From Paramuribaculum sp. (GTDB taxonomy: Bacteria > Bacteroidota > Bacteroidia > Bacteroidales > Muribaculaceae): a stretch of 64,000 bases of DNA. Position numbers and translations under genes: made by a program. The stretch spans positions 1-64,000 of the forward strand of contig JAIDTT010000082.1 of the NCBI GenBank assembly GCA_029060545.1. Direction: 5' to 3'. Shown here one piece after another: positions 56,993-64,000 of this stretch; positions within the stretch are counted from its first letter, which is position 1; each line of letters opens with the position of its first letter. Under the pieces are notes generated by a model that saw nothing but the letters and a program-made list of their open reading frames with translations, was not told the DNA's origin and did not search any database.

Positions 56993-58201
56993 TCAGTCGA
57001 GGCCGTACTCCTTGATTTTACGATAAAGCGTACGCTCCGATATATTAAGCGCGCGTGCCGCTTCCCGGCGGCGGCCGCCGCTCTTTTCGAGAGCCAGTCG
57101 TATGCTCTTGCGCTCAGTCTCTTCGAGCGTAGGCATCGGTTGCGATTCGTCAGATTCGGCCGGAGCGGAAAAGTTCAGCAATCCGCCGGTCGGTTCGGTA
57201 TATTTCACAAGCGAGCAAGGCATATCCACGCTCTTAACCTCAGCCGCCGAGCCCTGCTTCAATTCCTCGAGTTCGCCACGGATTGCATCGAGCTCACGCT
57301 GCATCCCGAAGAGCATATTGAGCAACGCCTCGCGCTCCTGTTCATACTTATTGTTGGCCGAGGTAGCGGCCGGAGCGGGAGTGTACGACATTGCGGCTGC
57401 CGGTAGCGACACCTCGATCACCGCACGATCTATCTCCGTGCCCGGATGAAACAGTGCAAGCTGCTCCACCACATTCTTGAGCTGGCGCACATTGCCCGGC
57501 CAGCGGTAGTGAAGCATCAGCGCGCGTGCCTCATCCGAAAAGGATATCGCCGGCATCGAATAGCGCTCCGAGAAATCGCGGGCAAACTTACGCGCCAGCA
57601 ACATAATATCACTGCCGCGGTCGCGCAACGGCGGCACCGATATCTGCACCGTCGACAGACGGTAGTACAGATCTTCGCGGAAACGTCCCGAAGCCACAGC
57701 CTCAAGCATATCCACATTCGTAGCCGCTACGATGCGCACATTCGTCTTCTGCACCGTCGATGAGCCTACTTTCAGAAACTCACCGCTCTCCAGCACACGC
57801 AGCAGGCGAGCCTGAGTAGTCAGCGGAAGCTCGGCCACCTCGTCGAGAAAAAGCGTACCGCCGTCAGCCTCCTCGAAGTAGCCCTTGCGCGCAGCCACAG
57901 CGCCCGTAAACGAGCCCTTTTCATGACCAAACAGCTCGGAATCAATCGTACCCTCGGGGATAGCGCCGCAGTTCACCGCTATATAGCGGTTGTGCTTGCG
58001 AGGCGAGAAATTGTGGATTATCTGCGGAAAAAACTCCTTGCCCGTACCGCTCTCGCCTGTCACAAGCACCGACAGATCTATCGGCGCCACCTGTATGGCA
58101 CGCGAGATAGCTCCGATCAGCGCCGGAGCATTACCCACGATACCGAAGCGCGTTTTCGCTTCAGCCACCGCAGGCGGTATTTCGGGTATATTTATCTGCA
58201 T
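56993..58201 (-). CDS. Sigma-54-dependent transcriptional activator without receiver domain
   Basis: A protein of 402 residues. The AAA+ domain begins almost at the N-terminus (about residue 20): Walker A VTGESGTGKEFF, the sigma-54 loop as GSFTGA in place of GAFTGA, Walker B GGTLFLDEVAELP and the arginine finger region FREDLYYRLSTVQISVPPLR. The C-terminal Fis-type helix-turn-helix (SGGRRREAARALNISERTLY) follows a Gln/Glu-rich linker of about 80 residues. With no receiver or GAF domain it must be controlled by another protein or by level. No -24/-12 site was identified next to it. Confidence 0.9.
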   Translation of the reverse strand: MQINIPEIPPAVAEAKTRFGIVGNAPALIGAISRAIQVAPIDLSVLVTGESGTGKEFFPQIIHNFSPRKHNRYIAVNCGAIPEGTIDSELFGHEKGSFTGAVAARKGYFEEADGGTLFLDEVAELPLTTQARLLRVLESGEFLKVGSSTVQKTNVRIVAATNVDMLEAVASGRFREDLYYRLSTVQISVPPLRDRGSDIMLLARKFARDFSERYSMPAISFSDEARALMLHYRWPGNVRQLKNVVEQLALFHPGTEIDRAVIEVSLPAAAMSYTPAPAATSANNKYEQEREALLNMLFGMQRELDAIRGELEELKQGSAAEVKSVDMPCSLVKYTEPTGGLLNFSAPAESDESQPMPTLEETERKSIRLALEKSGGRRREAARALNISERTLYRKIKEYGLD

Positions 58202-58210
58202 ATCTTTTAA

Positions 58211-59254
58211 TTAAGAGTGTGTGGTAAGCTCTCCGCGGAGCGATACGCCCAGCAGTTCGCCCACCTGACGGGGGGTATAGCCCGCCCCGAACAGAAACAT
58301 CATCTTCGTAAGAGCAGCCTCTGTAGTCATATCGCCGCCCGACACCACACCGGCCCGAGCCAGAGCATCGCTTGCAGCATAGCGGCGTGTCACGCTGCCG
58401 TTGACACACTGCGTCACGTTGAGCACCACCACTCCGCGATCTATCGCCTCCTGCACCGTCTCCTTAAACCACGAAGCCGTAGGCGCATTACCCGCACCAT
58501 ACGTTCGGAGTATCACGCCCTTCACACCGGGAGTAGAGAGTTGGTGGCGCAATATCTCCGGCTTGATACCGGGGAATATATCGATGATCATCACCGACTT
58601 ATCGAGTACACAATGACACTTCAGCGGCCTCGGCTTACCGGCCGGATAGCGCATCAGCGCCTCCTCGTGGAAGTTGATACCCAGACCGATCTTGGCCAGC
58701 TCCGGATAGTTGTGGCTCTTGAACGCGTTGAAATTGTCGGCACTTCGCTTCGTGGCGCGGTTGCCTCGCCAGAGATAATCCTCGAAGAGGATAGCCACCT
58801 CCTGCACCATAGGCTCGCCGTCGGGCGTACGCGCCGCCGCTATCTGCACCGCCGTGATAAGATTTTCCTCACCATCCGTACGCACTTCGCCGATCGGCAG
58901 CTGCGAACCGGTGATAATCACCGGCTTGCGCAGATTCTCAAGCATAAACGACAATGCCGACGCTGTATAAGCCATCGTATCCGTACCGTGAAGCACCACG
59001 AAGCCGTCGTAGCGGTCGTAGTTCTCCTCTATAGCGCGTGTGATATCTACCCAATGGTCGGGATTCATATCGCTCGAGTCGATAGGCTTGAAAGAGATAT
59101 TGTCGATGCAGTAGTTGAGCATCTTTATCTTGGGCACATTATCGATCAGGTGCGTGAAGTCGAATGGCTCCAGCGCATGGCTCACCGGATTCTCGATCAT
59201 ACCGATCGTGCCGCCGGTGTAGATAAGCAATATGCGAGGCTGCGATTTTGGCAT
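58211..59254 (-). CDS. ansA: Type I (cytoplasmic) L-asparaginase
   Basis: A protein of 347 residues from the ATG at 59254; the longer track start adds 58 unconserved residues that overlap the metG end region. The two catalytic threonine motifs are intact: LLIYTGGTIGMIENP and VVLHGTDTMAYTASALSFML. VVLNVTQCVNGSVTRRYA is also typical. No signal peptide, hence type I. It deaminates asparagine to aspartate. It lies nine bases before the sigma-54 activator gene in the same direction. Confidence 0.92.
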   Translation of the reverse strand: MPKSQPRILLIYTGGTIGMIENPVSHALEPFDFTHLIDNVPKIKMLNYCIDNISFKPIDSSDMNPDHWVDITRAIEENYDRYDGFVVLHGTDTMAYTASALSFMLENLRKPVIITGSQLPIGEVRTDGEENLITAVQIAAARTPDGEPMVQEVAILFEDYLWRGNRATKRSADNFNAFKSHNYPELAKIGLGINFHEEALMRYPAGKPRPLKCHCVLDKSVMIIDIFPGIKPEILRHQLSTPGVKGVILRTYGAGNAPTASWFKETVQEAIDRGVVVLNVTQCVNGSVTRRYAASDALARAGVVSGGDMTTEAALTKMMFLFGAGYTPRQVGELLGVSLRGELTTHS

Positions 59255-59286
59255 TGACTGTCTCGGGTGGGTTGAGGATGATGATA

Positions 59287-61329
59287 TTATTTGATTTGAG
59301 CTCCGGGCACCACAGGAGCCATCGGAGTGATCAGAGCCAGCGATCCGTCGGCATTCTCGGCCGAAAGGATCATACCCTGCGACTCTATGCCCTTGAGCTT
59401 GCGCGGAGGCAGATTGGCTATGAAACACACTTGCTTGCCCACGAGCTCCTTCGGATCATAATGCTTGGCGATGCCCGACACTATGGTGCGACGCTCCATA
59501 CCATCGTCGATCAGGAAGCGGAGCAACTTGTCGGCCTTCGGCACTCGCTCACATTCGAGCACCGTGCCCACTCTGAGGTCAGCCTTCATAAATGTGTCGA
59601 AATCCACATCGGGAGCCTGCGGTGCAGCCTTGAAATTCTTTATCTTGTTCTCCTGCTTGATGCGCTCCAGACGCTCAAGTTGGGCGGCGATAGCCTCATC
59701 GGAAATCTTCTCAAACAGCAATTCGGGTTCGCCCAATCGGCGACCGGCGGGAATCAGATCGAAACGACCCAGCATATCCCACGATATCTGCTCCATACCG
59801 AGCATACCGCGCAACTTTGCGGAACTGAAGGGCAGGAATGGCTCGAACGCCACAGCCAGATTAGCACAGAGCTGAAGCGCAGTGTTGAGCACCGTAGCCA
59901 CGCGTCCCATATCGGTCTTGGCTACCTTCCAGGGCTCAGTCTCCTGCAGATACTTATTGCCAAGGCGGGCAAGCTCCATAGCGCTCTTCACACCCTCGCG
60001 GAAGTGGAATTCCGACAGATTGTCGGTAAGCTCCTTACGCACCTTCTCCACATCAGCTATCAGCTGACTGTCAATATCCTGAAGTTCGCCGGCTTCGGGC
60101 ACCACGCCTTCGAAATACTTGCCGGTGAGCACCATCGCACGGTTCACGAAGTTGCCTAATATGGCCACAAGCTCATTATTGTTTCGCGCCTGAAACTCAG
60201 CCCAGGTAAAATCATTGTCGCGTGTCTCGGGCGCATTGGCCGTGAGCACGTAGCGAAGCACATCCTGCTTGCCGGGGAAGTCGCGAAGATACTCATGGAG
60301 CCACACGGCCCAGTTGCGCGACGTCGATATCTTGTCGCCCTCGAGATTGAGGAATTCATTGGCAGGCACATTGTCGGGAAGCTGATAGCCGTCGCCGTAA
60401 GCCATAAGCATCGCCGGGAACACGATGCAGTGAAACACGATATTATCCTTGCCTATGAAGTTGATCACACGCGTCTCGGGATCTTTCCAATACTTCTCCC
60501 AAGTATCTGGCAGAATCTCCTTCGTATTGGAGATATAGCCGATCGGAGCGTCGAACCACACGTAGAGCACCTTGCCGTCGGCACCCTCCACCGGCACAGG
60601 CACACCCCAGTTGAGATCACGGCTCACCGCGCGGGGCTGCAGACCCAGATCGAGCCACGACTTGCACTGGCCGTACACATTGGGGCGCCACTCCTTGTGA
60701 CCTTCGAGGATCCATTCGCGCAGAGCCTCCTCATAGCGGTTGAGAGGCAGATACCAGTGCGAAGTGGAGCGGAGCGATACGGGAGCCGATGTCAGGCGCG
60801 AATGAGGATTGATAAGGTCGGTGGCGTTAAGCGTCGAGCCACAGGCCTCACATTGGTCGCCGTAAGCACGGTCACTGCCGCAGCGCGGGCAAGTACCCAT
60901 CACATAGCGGTCAGCCAGAAACTCTCCGGCTTGCTCATCATAGAGTTGCTCCGAAGTATGGAGTTCGAATACGCCCTTATCGTACAGACGGCGGAAAAAT
61001 TCGCTCGCCGTCTCGCGATGTATATCCGAAGTAGTGCGTGAATACACATCGAAGGAGATACCGAGCTCCTCCATCGAATCCTTGATTATCTTGTGGTAGC
61101 GGTCTACGATATCCTGGGGAGTGACACCCTCCTCGCGCGCCTTAATAGTGATAGGCACACCATGTTCGTCGCTGCCGCCGATCATCACCACATCCTCGCC
61201 GCGCAGGCGCAGGAATCTTACATATTCGTCGGCCGGGACATATACACCGGCCAGATGGCCTATATGCACCGGACCATTGGCATAAGGAAGAGCTGTAGTG
61301 ACGAGCGTACGCTTATAGTTCTTATTCAT
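59287..61329 (-). CDS. metG: Methionyl-tRNA synthetase with C-terminal tRNA-binding domain
   Basis: A protein of 680 residues from the ATG at 61329; the track uses a GTG three codons earlier. HIGH motif in [13 protein letters not shown], zinc knuckle [18 protein letters not shown], and KMSKS-equivalent [12 protein letters not shown]. The C-terminal 110 residues form the EMAP-II-like tRNA-binding dimerisation domain ([20 protein letters not shown], then [18 protein letters not shown]). It charges initiator and elongator tRNA-Met. A good promoter lies upstream. Confidence 0.95.
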   Translation of the reverse strand: MNKNYKRTLVTTALPYANGPVHIGHLAGVYVPADEYVRFLRLRGEDVVMIGGSDEHGVPITIKAREEGVTPQDIVDRYHKIIKDSMEELGISFDVYSRTTSDIHRETASEFFRRLYDKGVFELHTSEQLYDEQAGEFLADRYVMGTCPRCGSDRAYGDQCEACGSTLNATDLINPHSRLTSAPVSLRSTSHWYLPLNRYEEALREWILEGHKEWRPNVYGQCKSWLDLGLQPRAVSRDLNWGVPVPVEGADGKVLYVWFDAPIGYISNTKEILPDTWEKYWKDPETRVINFIGKDNIVFHCIVFPAMLMAYGDGYQLPDNVPANEFLNLEGDKISTSRNWAVWLHEYLRDFPGKQDVLRYVLTANAPETRDNDFTWAEFQARNNNELVAILGNFVNRAMVLTGKYFEGVVPEAGELQDIDSQLIADVEKVRKELTDNLSEFHFREGVKSAMELARLGNKYLQETEPWKVAKTDMGRVATVLNTALQLCANLAVAFEPFLPFSSAKLRGMLGMEQISWDMLGRFDLIPAGRRLGEPELLFEKISDEAIAAQLERLERIKQENKIKNFKAAPQAPDVDFDTFMKADLRVGTVLECERVPKADKLLRFLIDDGMERRTIVSGIAKHYDPKELVGKQVCFIANLPPRKLKGIESQGMILSAENADGSLALITPMAPVVPGAQIK

Positions 61330-61371
61330 ATTATACACACAGATTGGATGTGAGAATTTTTATTCAACCTA

Positions 61372-61403
61372 CAAAATTACAAATTATTCTTATCTCCATC
61401 AAT
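61372..61403 (-). promoter_or_regulatory. Promoter of metG
   Basis: On the minus strand TAATTTTG (61372-61379) with ATTG (61400-61403) exactly 20 bases upstream matches the Bacteroidota consensus. The leader to the ATG is about 35 bases. Confidence 0.75.
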
Positions 61404-61464
61404 AGCAGCATCAAGGTCTTTAAAATCCATAACGACCTTCAATAACCCTAAGCCCTTGTGCCGG

Positions 61465-62151
61465 TCAGAATGTGTAGGCAGCGGATACGCCAATTATCTG
61501 CTCCCTGAAATGGAAGGGCGCGTCATAACCGTTTTCGAAGTCGGTCGACATATTCAGCAGACCCCGCGAAAAGTTGAAACCGACCGTATAATGGCGACTA
61601 TAAGTGACGGAAACACCCGCGCCCCAAAACAGATCGACGCGACGTATATAGCTTGCACCGAGATCATATAGAGTATTGTCGCTTTTCTTCCCGGGGTAAT
61701 GCGCGCCGGATGAGAAGCCTATGGCAAGCTGCGGGCCGGTAGTGATATTCAGCCTCCATCGTTCGGAAAAGTCAAAGTGGTACCCGAGCATACAGTTCAG
61801 TCTGGCGCCCATAATCCATATAAAGTTAAGCGGCTTACCATAGAGCTTCCTCCCCTCTACGGAGTATTGTGACTCAAAAATAGATAGTCCGGGCTCAAGA
61901 TACATATTTTTCCAGAGCGGGGCTCCGATCGCTATACCGGCACTCATCCCCGAACGCGAGCCAAGGCTTATGCCCGATGTGTGGAAATCCTGCTCTACAG
62001 GTGTCGAATACTCGTAAGCCGCCCCAACGGAAAACGCAGGTCGATTATTGGCCGCATTATCGAATATCTCGGATGCAGTTGCTGCCGGTATTCCAGCGAC
62101 GGCTACCAGAGTCGATGCAATAATCCATTTAAGATTCCTGATTGGTTTCAT
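61465..62151 (-). CDS. Outer-membrane beta-barrel protein (PorT/OMP_b-brl_2-like)
   Basis: A protein of 228 residues from the ATG at 62151 with a signal peptide ending ATASE. The rest is a run of amphipathic strands (PAFSVGAAYEYSTPVEQDFH, then MSAGIAIGAPLWKNMYLEPG) and ends in an aromatic residue (VSAAYTF), as barrel proteins do. It most resembles the eight-strand outer-membrane barrels of Bacteroidota; substrate and role are unknown. It is the next gene downstream of secDF but is separated by a strong terminator, so it needs its own promoter. Confidence 0.82.
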   Translation of the reverse strand: MKPIRNLKWIIASTLVAVAGIPAATASEIFDNAANNRPAFSVGAAYEYSTPVEQDFHTSGISLGSRSGMSAGIAIGAPLWKNMYLEPGLSIFESQYSVEGRKLYGKPLNFIWIMGARLNCMLGYHFDFSERWRLNITTGPQLAIGFSSGAHYPGKKSDNTLYDLGASYIRRVDLFWGAGVSVTYSRHYTVGFNFSRGLLNMSTDFENGYDAPFHFREQIIGVSAAYTF

Positions 62152-62180
62152 GGTCGGATTCAATTTAAGTTAAAAACATA

Positions 62181-62213
62181 AGGAGGTGGCCAAACGGATT
62201 TGGCGCACCTCCT
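62181..62213 (-). terminator. Intrinsic terminator of secDF
   Basis: AGGAGGTG pairs with CACCTCCT and GCCAAA with TTTGGC around a CGGA loop. On the minus strand the stem is followed by TATGTTTTTA. Confidence 0.85.
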
Positions 62214-62239
62214 GATTTAGATATATGCTAAGCTAAAGA

Positions 62240-64000
62240 TTATGCTTTGGCCTTGTCTGTTTTGTGTCTGCGGGCATCAGTAAGGTAAGCCACGGGAGCT
62301 GCCACAAAGATGGTAGCCAGTGTACCGATCACAACGCCGAAGATCATCGCGAAGGTAAACGAGCGGATAGCGTCGCCACCGAGGATGAAGATACACAGAA
62401 GCACGAGCAGAGTCGATGCCGAAGTCATCACCGTACGACCGAGAGTCGAGTTGAGCGACTGATTGATGGTCGTTGCGAAGTTCTGCTTCGGATAGAGGCC
62501 TACATTTTCACGCACGCGGTCGAATACCACCACGGTATCGTTGATCTGATAACCGATCACCGTAAGGATAGCCGCGATAAACGACTGGTCGATTTCCATC
62601 GCGAAGGGGAACACACCCCAGAAGATCGAGTAGAAACCTACGATCGAGAAAGCAGTGAAAGCTACGGCTGCAAGAGCACCCACGGAGAAGGCGATATTGC
62701 GGAAGCGGAACAGGATGTAGAGGAACATAGCCAGCAGCGAGAGACCCACTGCGATGTAAGCGTCGGTGCGCATATCGTTGGCCACGGTCGGACCCACCTT
62801 CTGAGCAGAGATGATACCCATGCTCTCGTTGGATGCCGAGAAGTCCTCATATTTCATATCGCCGATCGAGTAAGGCTTGCCTTCCACGGAGAATGCGGTG
62901 TAGAGCTTCACCATGATAAGAGAGTCTACATTCTGAGTCTCGTCGTCGATCATATAATTGGTGGAGATACGCACCTTCGAGGGTTCGTCGATGGTGATTA
63001 CGGTAGGCTTGTTGCCGTCGAATACGGGAGCCAGATCCTCAGCCATTTCCGAAGGCACCTGTGCCTTGTCGAACTGTACCACGTAGTTGCGGCCACCCGA
63101 GAAGTCGATACCGGGATTGAGGCTCTTGGTGCAGAGCGAGATCACGAATACTGCGCAGAGAGCCAATACCACACCGAAGGCCACCTTGCGCTTGCCAAGG
63201 AAGTTGATGTGAGTGTTGGTAAACATCTTGCGGGAGATACCGGTAGAGAAGGTAATGGTGCTGAATGCCTTGGTCTTCTGGAATGCCATGAACACCAGAC
63301 GGGTCAGGAACACTGCGGTGAAGAACGAGCAGACGATACCGATGATGAGGGTCGTTGCGAAGCCCTTGATCGGGCCGGTACCGAAGAGAAGGAGGATCAC
63401 GCCGGTGATTACCGAAGTGAGGTTGGAGTCGAAGATAGCCGAGAAGGCGTTGGAGTAACCGTCGGCGATAGCTGTGCGGAGGTTCTTGCCAGCGCGAAGC
63501 TCTTCCTTGGCACGCTCGAAGATAAGCACGTTGGCGTCAACGGCCATACCCAGCGCGAGTACCACACCGGCGATACCCGACAGCGTGAGCACTGCCTGGA
63601 ACGAGGCTAGGATACCGAAGGTGAAGAAGATATTGAATACCAGACCGAGGTTGGCGATAAGGCCGGGGATCAGACCGTAGAAGGCACACATGAAGATCAT
63701 CAGGAGCACCAGTGCGAACACGAACGAGAGCATACCGTCCTTGATAGCCTGCTGGCCGAGCGACGGACCGATCTTCGTAGAGCTTACGATCTTCACACCG
63801 CCGGTCATCTTACCCGACTTGAGCACGTTGGCCAAGTCCTGAGCCTCTTCGGGAGTGAAATTGCCGGTGATCTGCGAGCGGCCGCCGGTGATCTGGCCCT
63901 GTACGGTAGGAGCCGAGTACACGCGGTTGTCGAGCACGATGGCCACACGCTTGTGGATATTGTTGCCGGTGATCGAAGCCCACTGGCCGCCGGCTTCGCC
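62240..64000 (-). CDS. secDF: Protein translocase SecDF fusion (N-terminal part outside the window)
   Basis: The frame is open to base 64000, so the start lies beyond the window; the track start at 63946 is an internal GTG. The visible 586 residues begin in the SecD periplasmic P1 region (NRVYSAPTVQGQITGGRSQI). They then run through SecD membrane segments with LALGMAVDANVLIFERAKEE and continue into SecF, with DFSGGRNYVVQF, YQINDTVVVFDRVRENVG and TLGRTVMTSASTLLVLL. The two are one polypeptide, as is normal in Bacteroidota. It uses the proton gradient to pull secreted proteins through after SecA. Confidence 0.95.
   Translation of the reverse strand, partial: GEAGGQWASITGNNIHKRVAIVLDNRVYSAPTVQGQITGGRSQITGNFTPEEAQDLANVLKSGKMTGGVKIVSSTKIGPSLGQQAIKDGMLSFVFALVLLMIFMCAFYGLIPGLIANLGLVFNIFFTFGILASFQAVLTLSGIAGVVLALGMAVDANVLIFERAKEELRAGKNLRTAIADGYSNAFSAIFDSNLTSVITGVILLLFGTGPIKGFATTLIIGIVCSFFTAVFLTRLVFMAFQKTKAFSTITFSTGISRKMFTNTHINFLGKRKVAFGVVLALCAVFVISLCTKSLNPGIDFSGGRNYVVQFDKAQVPSEMAEDLAPVFDGNKPTVITIDEPSKVRISTNYMIDDETQNVDSLIMVKLYTAFSVEGKPYSIGDMKYEDFSASNESMGIISAQKVGPTVANDMRTDAYIAVGLSLLAMFLYILFRFRNIAFSVGALAAVAFTAFSIVGFYSIFWGVFPFAMEIDQSFIAAILTVIGYQINDTVVVFDRVRENVGLYPKQNFATTINQSLNSTLGRTVMTSASTLLVLLCIFILGGDAIRSFTFAMIFGVVIGTLATIFVAAPVAYLTDARRHKTDKAKA

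Overview
The window looks like a chromosome segment from a Bacteroidales gut bacterium, most likely Muribaculaceae-like. This rests on the Bacteroidota -33/-7 promoter signature (TTTG, about 20 bases, TAnnTTTG) before several genes, a type IX secretion component (PorV), a fused SecDF, DUF5715, DUF4919 and AsmA-type genes, and moderately GC-rich core genes broken by AT-rich patches. I saw no tRNA, rRNA, CRISPR array, insertion sequence or prophage.

Layout. 1-2.05 kb: end of an unknown gene, a hairpin-bearing dispersed repeat, and a minus-strand THUMP-type RNA methyltransferase. 2.1-10.05 kb: plus-strand run of core genes (DUF5715 peptidase-like lipoprotein, AsmA-like protein, HAD phosphatase, aroB, porV, ispF). 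10.05-13.63 kb: AT-rich island bounded by two related repeat copies. It holds a promoter-rod-terminator element that resembles a 6S-type small RNA, three unknown proteins and a secreted trypsin-like protease. 13.7-19.7 kb: redox and small-molecule genes (YciI, iron-sulfur flavoprotein, MscS channel, AraC regulator, acetyltransferase, secreted flavodoxin with a type IX sorting tail, ABM monooxygenase, CMD-cupin). Remains of a broken amidohydrolase are scattered through this part. 19.75-28.3 kb: surface polysaccharide locus (Wzx, LicD, GT32, acyltransferase, Wza-like, Wzy-like, Wzz-like) behind a promoter region bounded by inverted repeats. 28.4-32.3 kb: convergent three-gene operon (nucleotidyltransferase-aminotransferase fusion, ornithine-cyclodeaminase-like, opine-dehydrogenase-like). 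32.5-46.25 kb: GH13, SprT, MalY/PatB, then plus-strand Rel, 7TM-HD, DUF4919, GH2 beta-galactosidase and U32. 46.26-47.9 kb: relic zone with an amber-interrupted four-helix-bundle gene, a second copy of the dispersed repeat, an orphan lipoprotein and a headless gene fragment behind comM. 47.9-64 kb: housekeeping genes, mostly minus strand (comM, DUF4369, pldA, pgi, gpsA, lysS, GT4, sigma-54 activator, ansA, metG, outer-membrane barrel, secDF cut by the window end).

How the parts may work together. The polysaccharide locus and the convergent operon can be read as one accessory unit. The fusion protein would make and CDP-activate a small amino-phosphate or phosphonate, the opine-type and cyclodeaminase-type dehydrogenases would build or modify it, and LicD would attach it to the glycan. 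That is inference and is the strongest candidate here for an undescribed pathway. The flavodoxin with a sorting tail ties the redox cluster to the type IX system represented by PorV. The AraC gene and the acetyltransferase-flavodoxin operon share an upstream element at identical spacing, which suggests one regulon.
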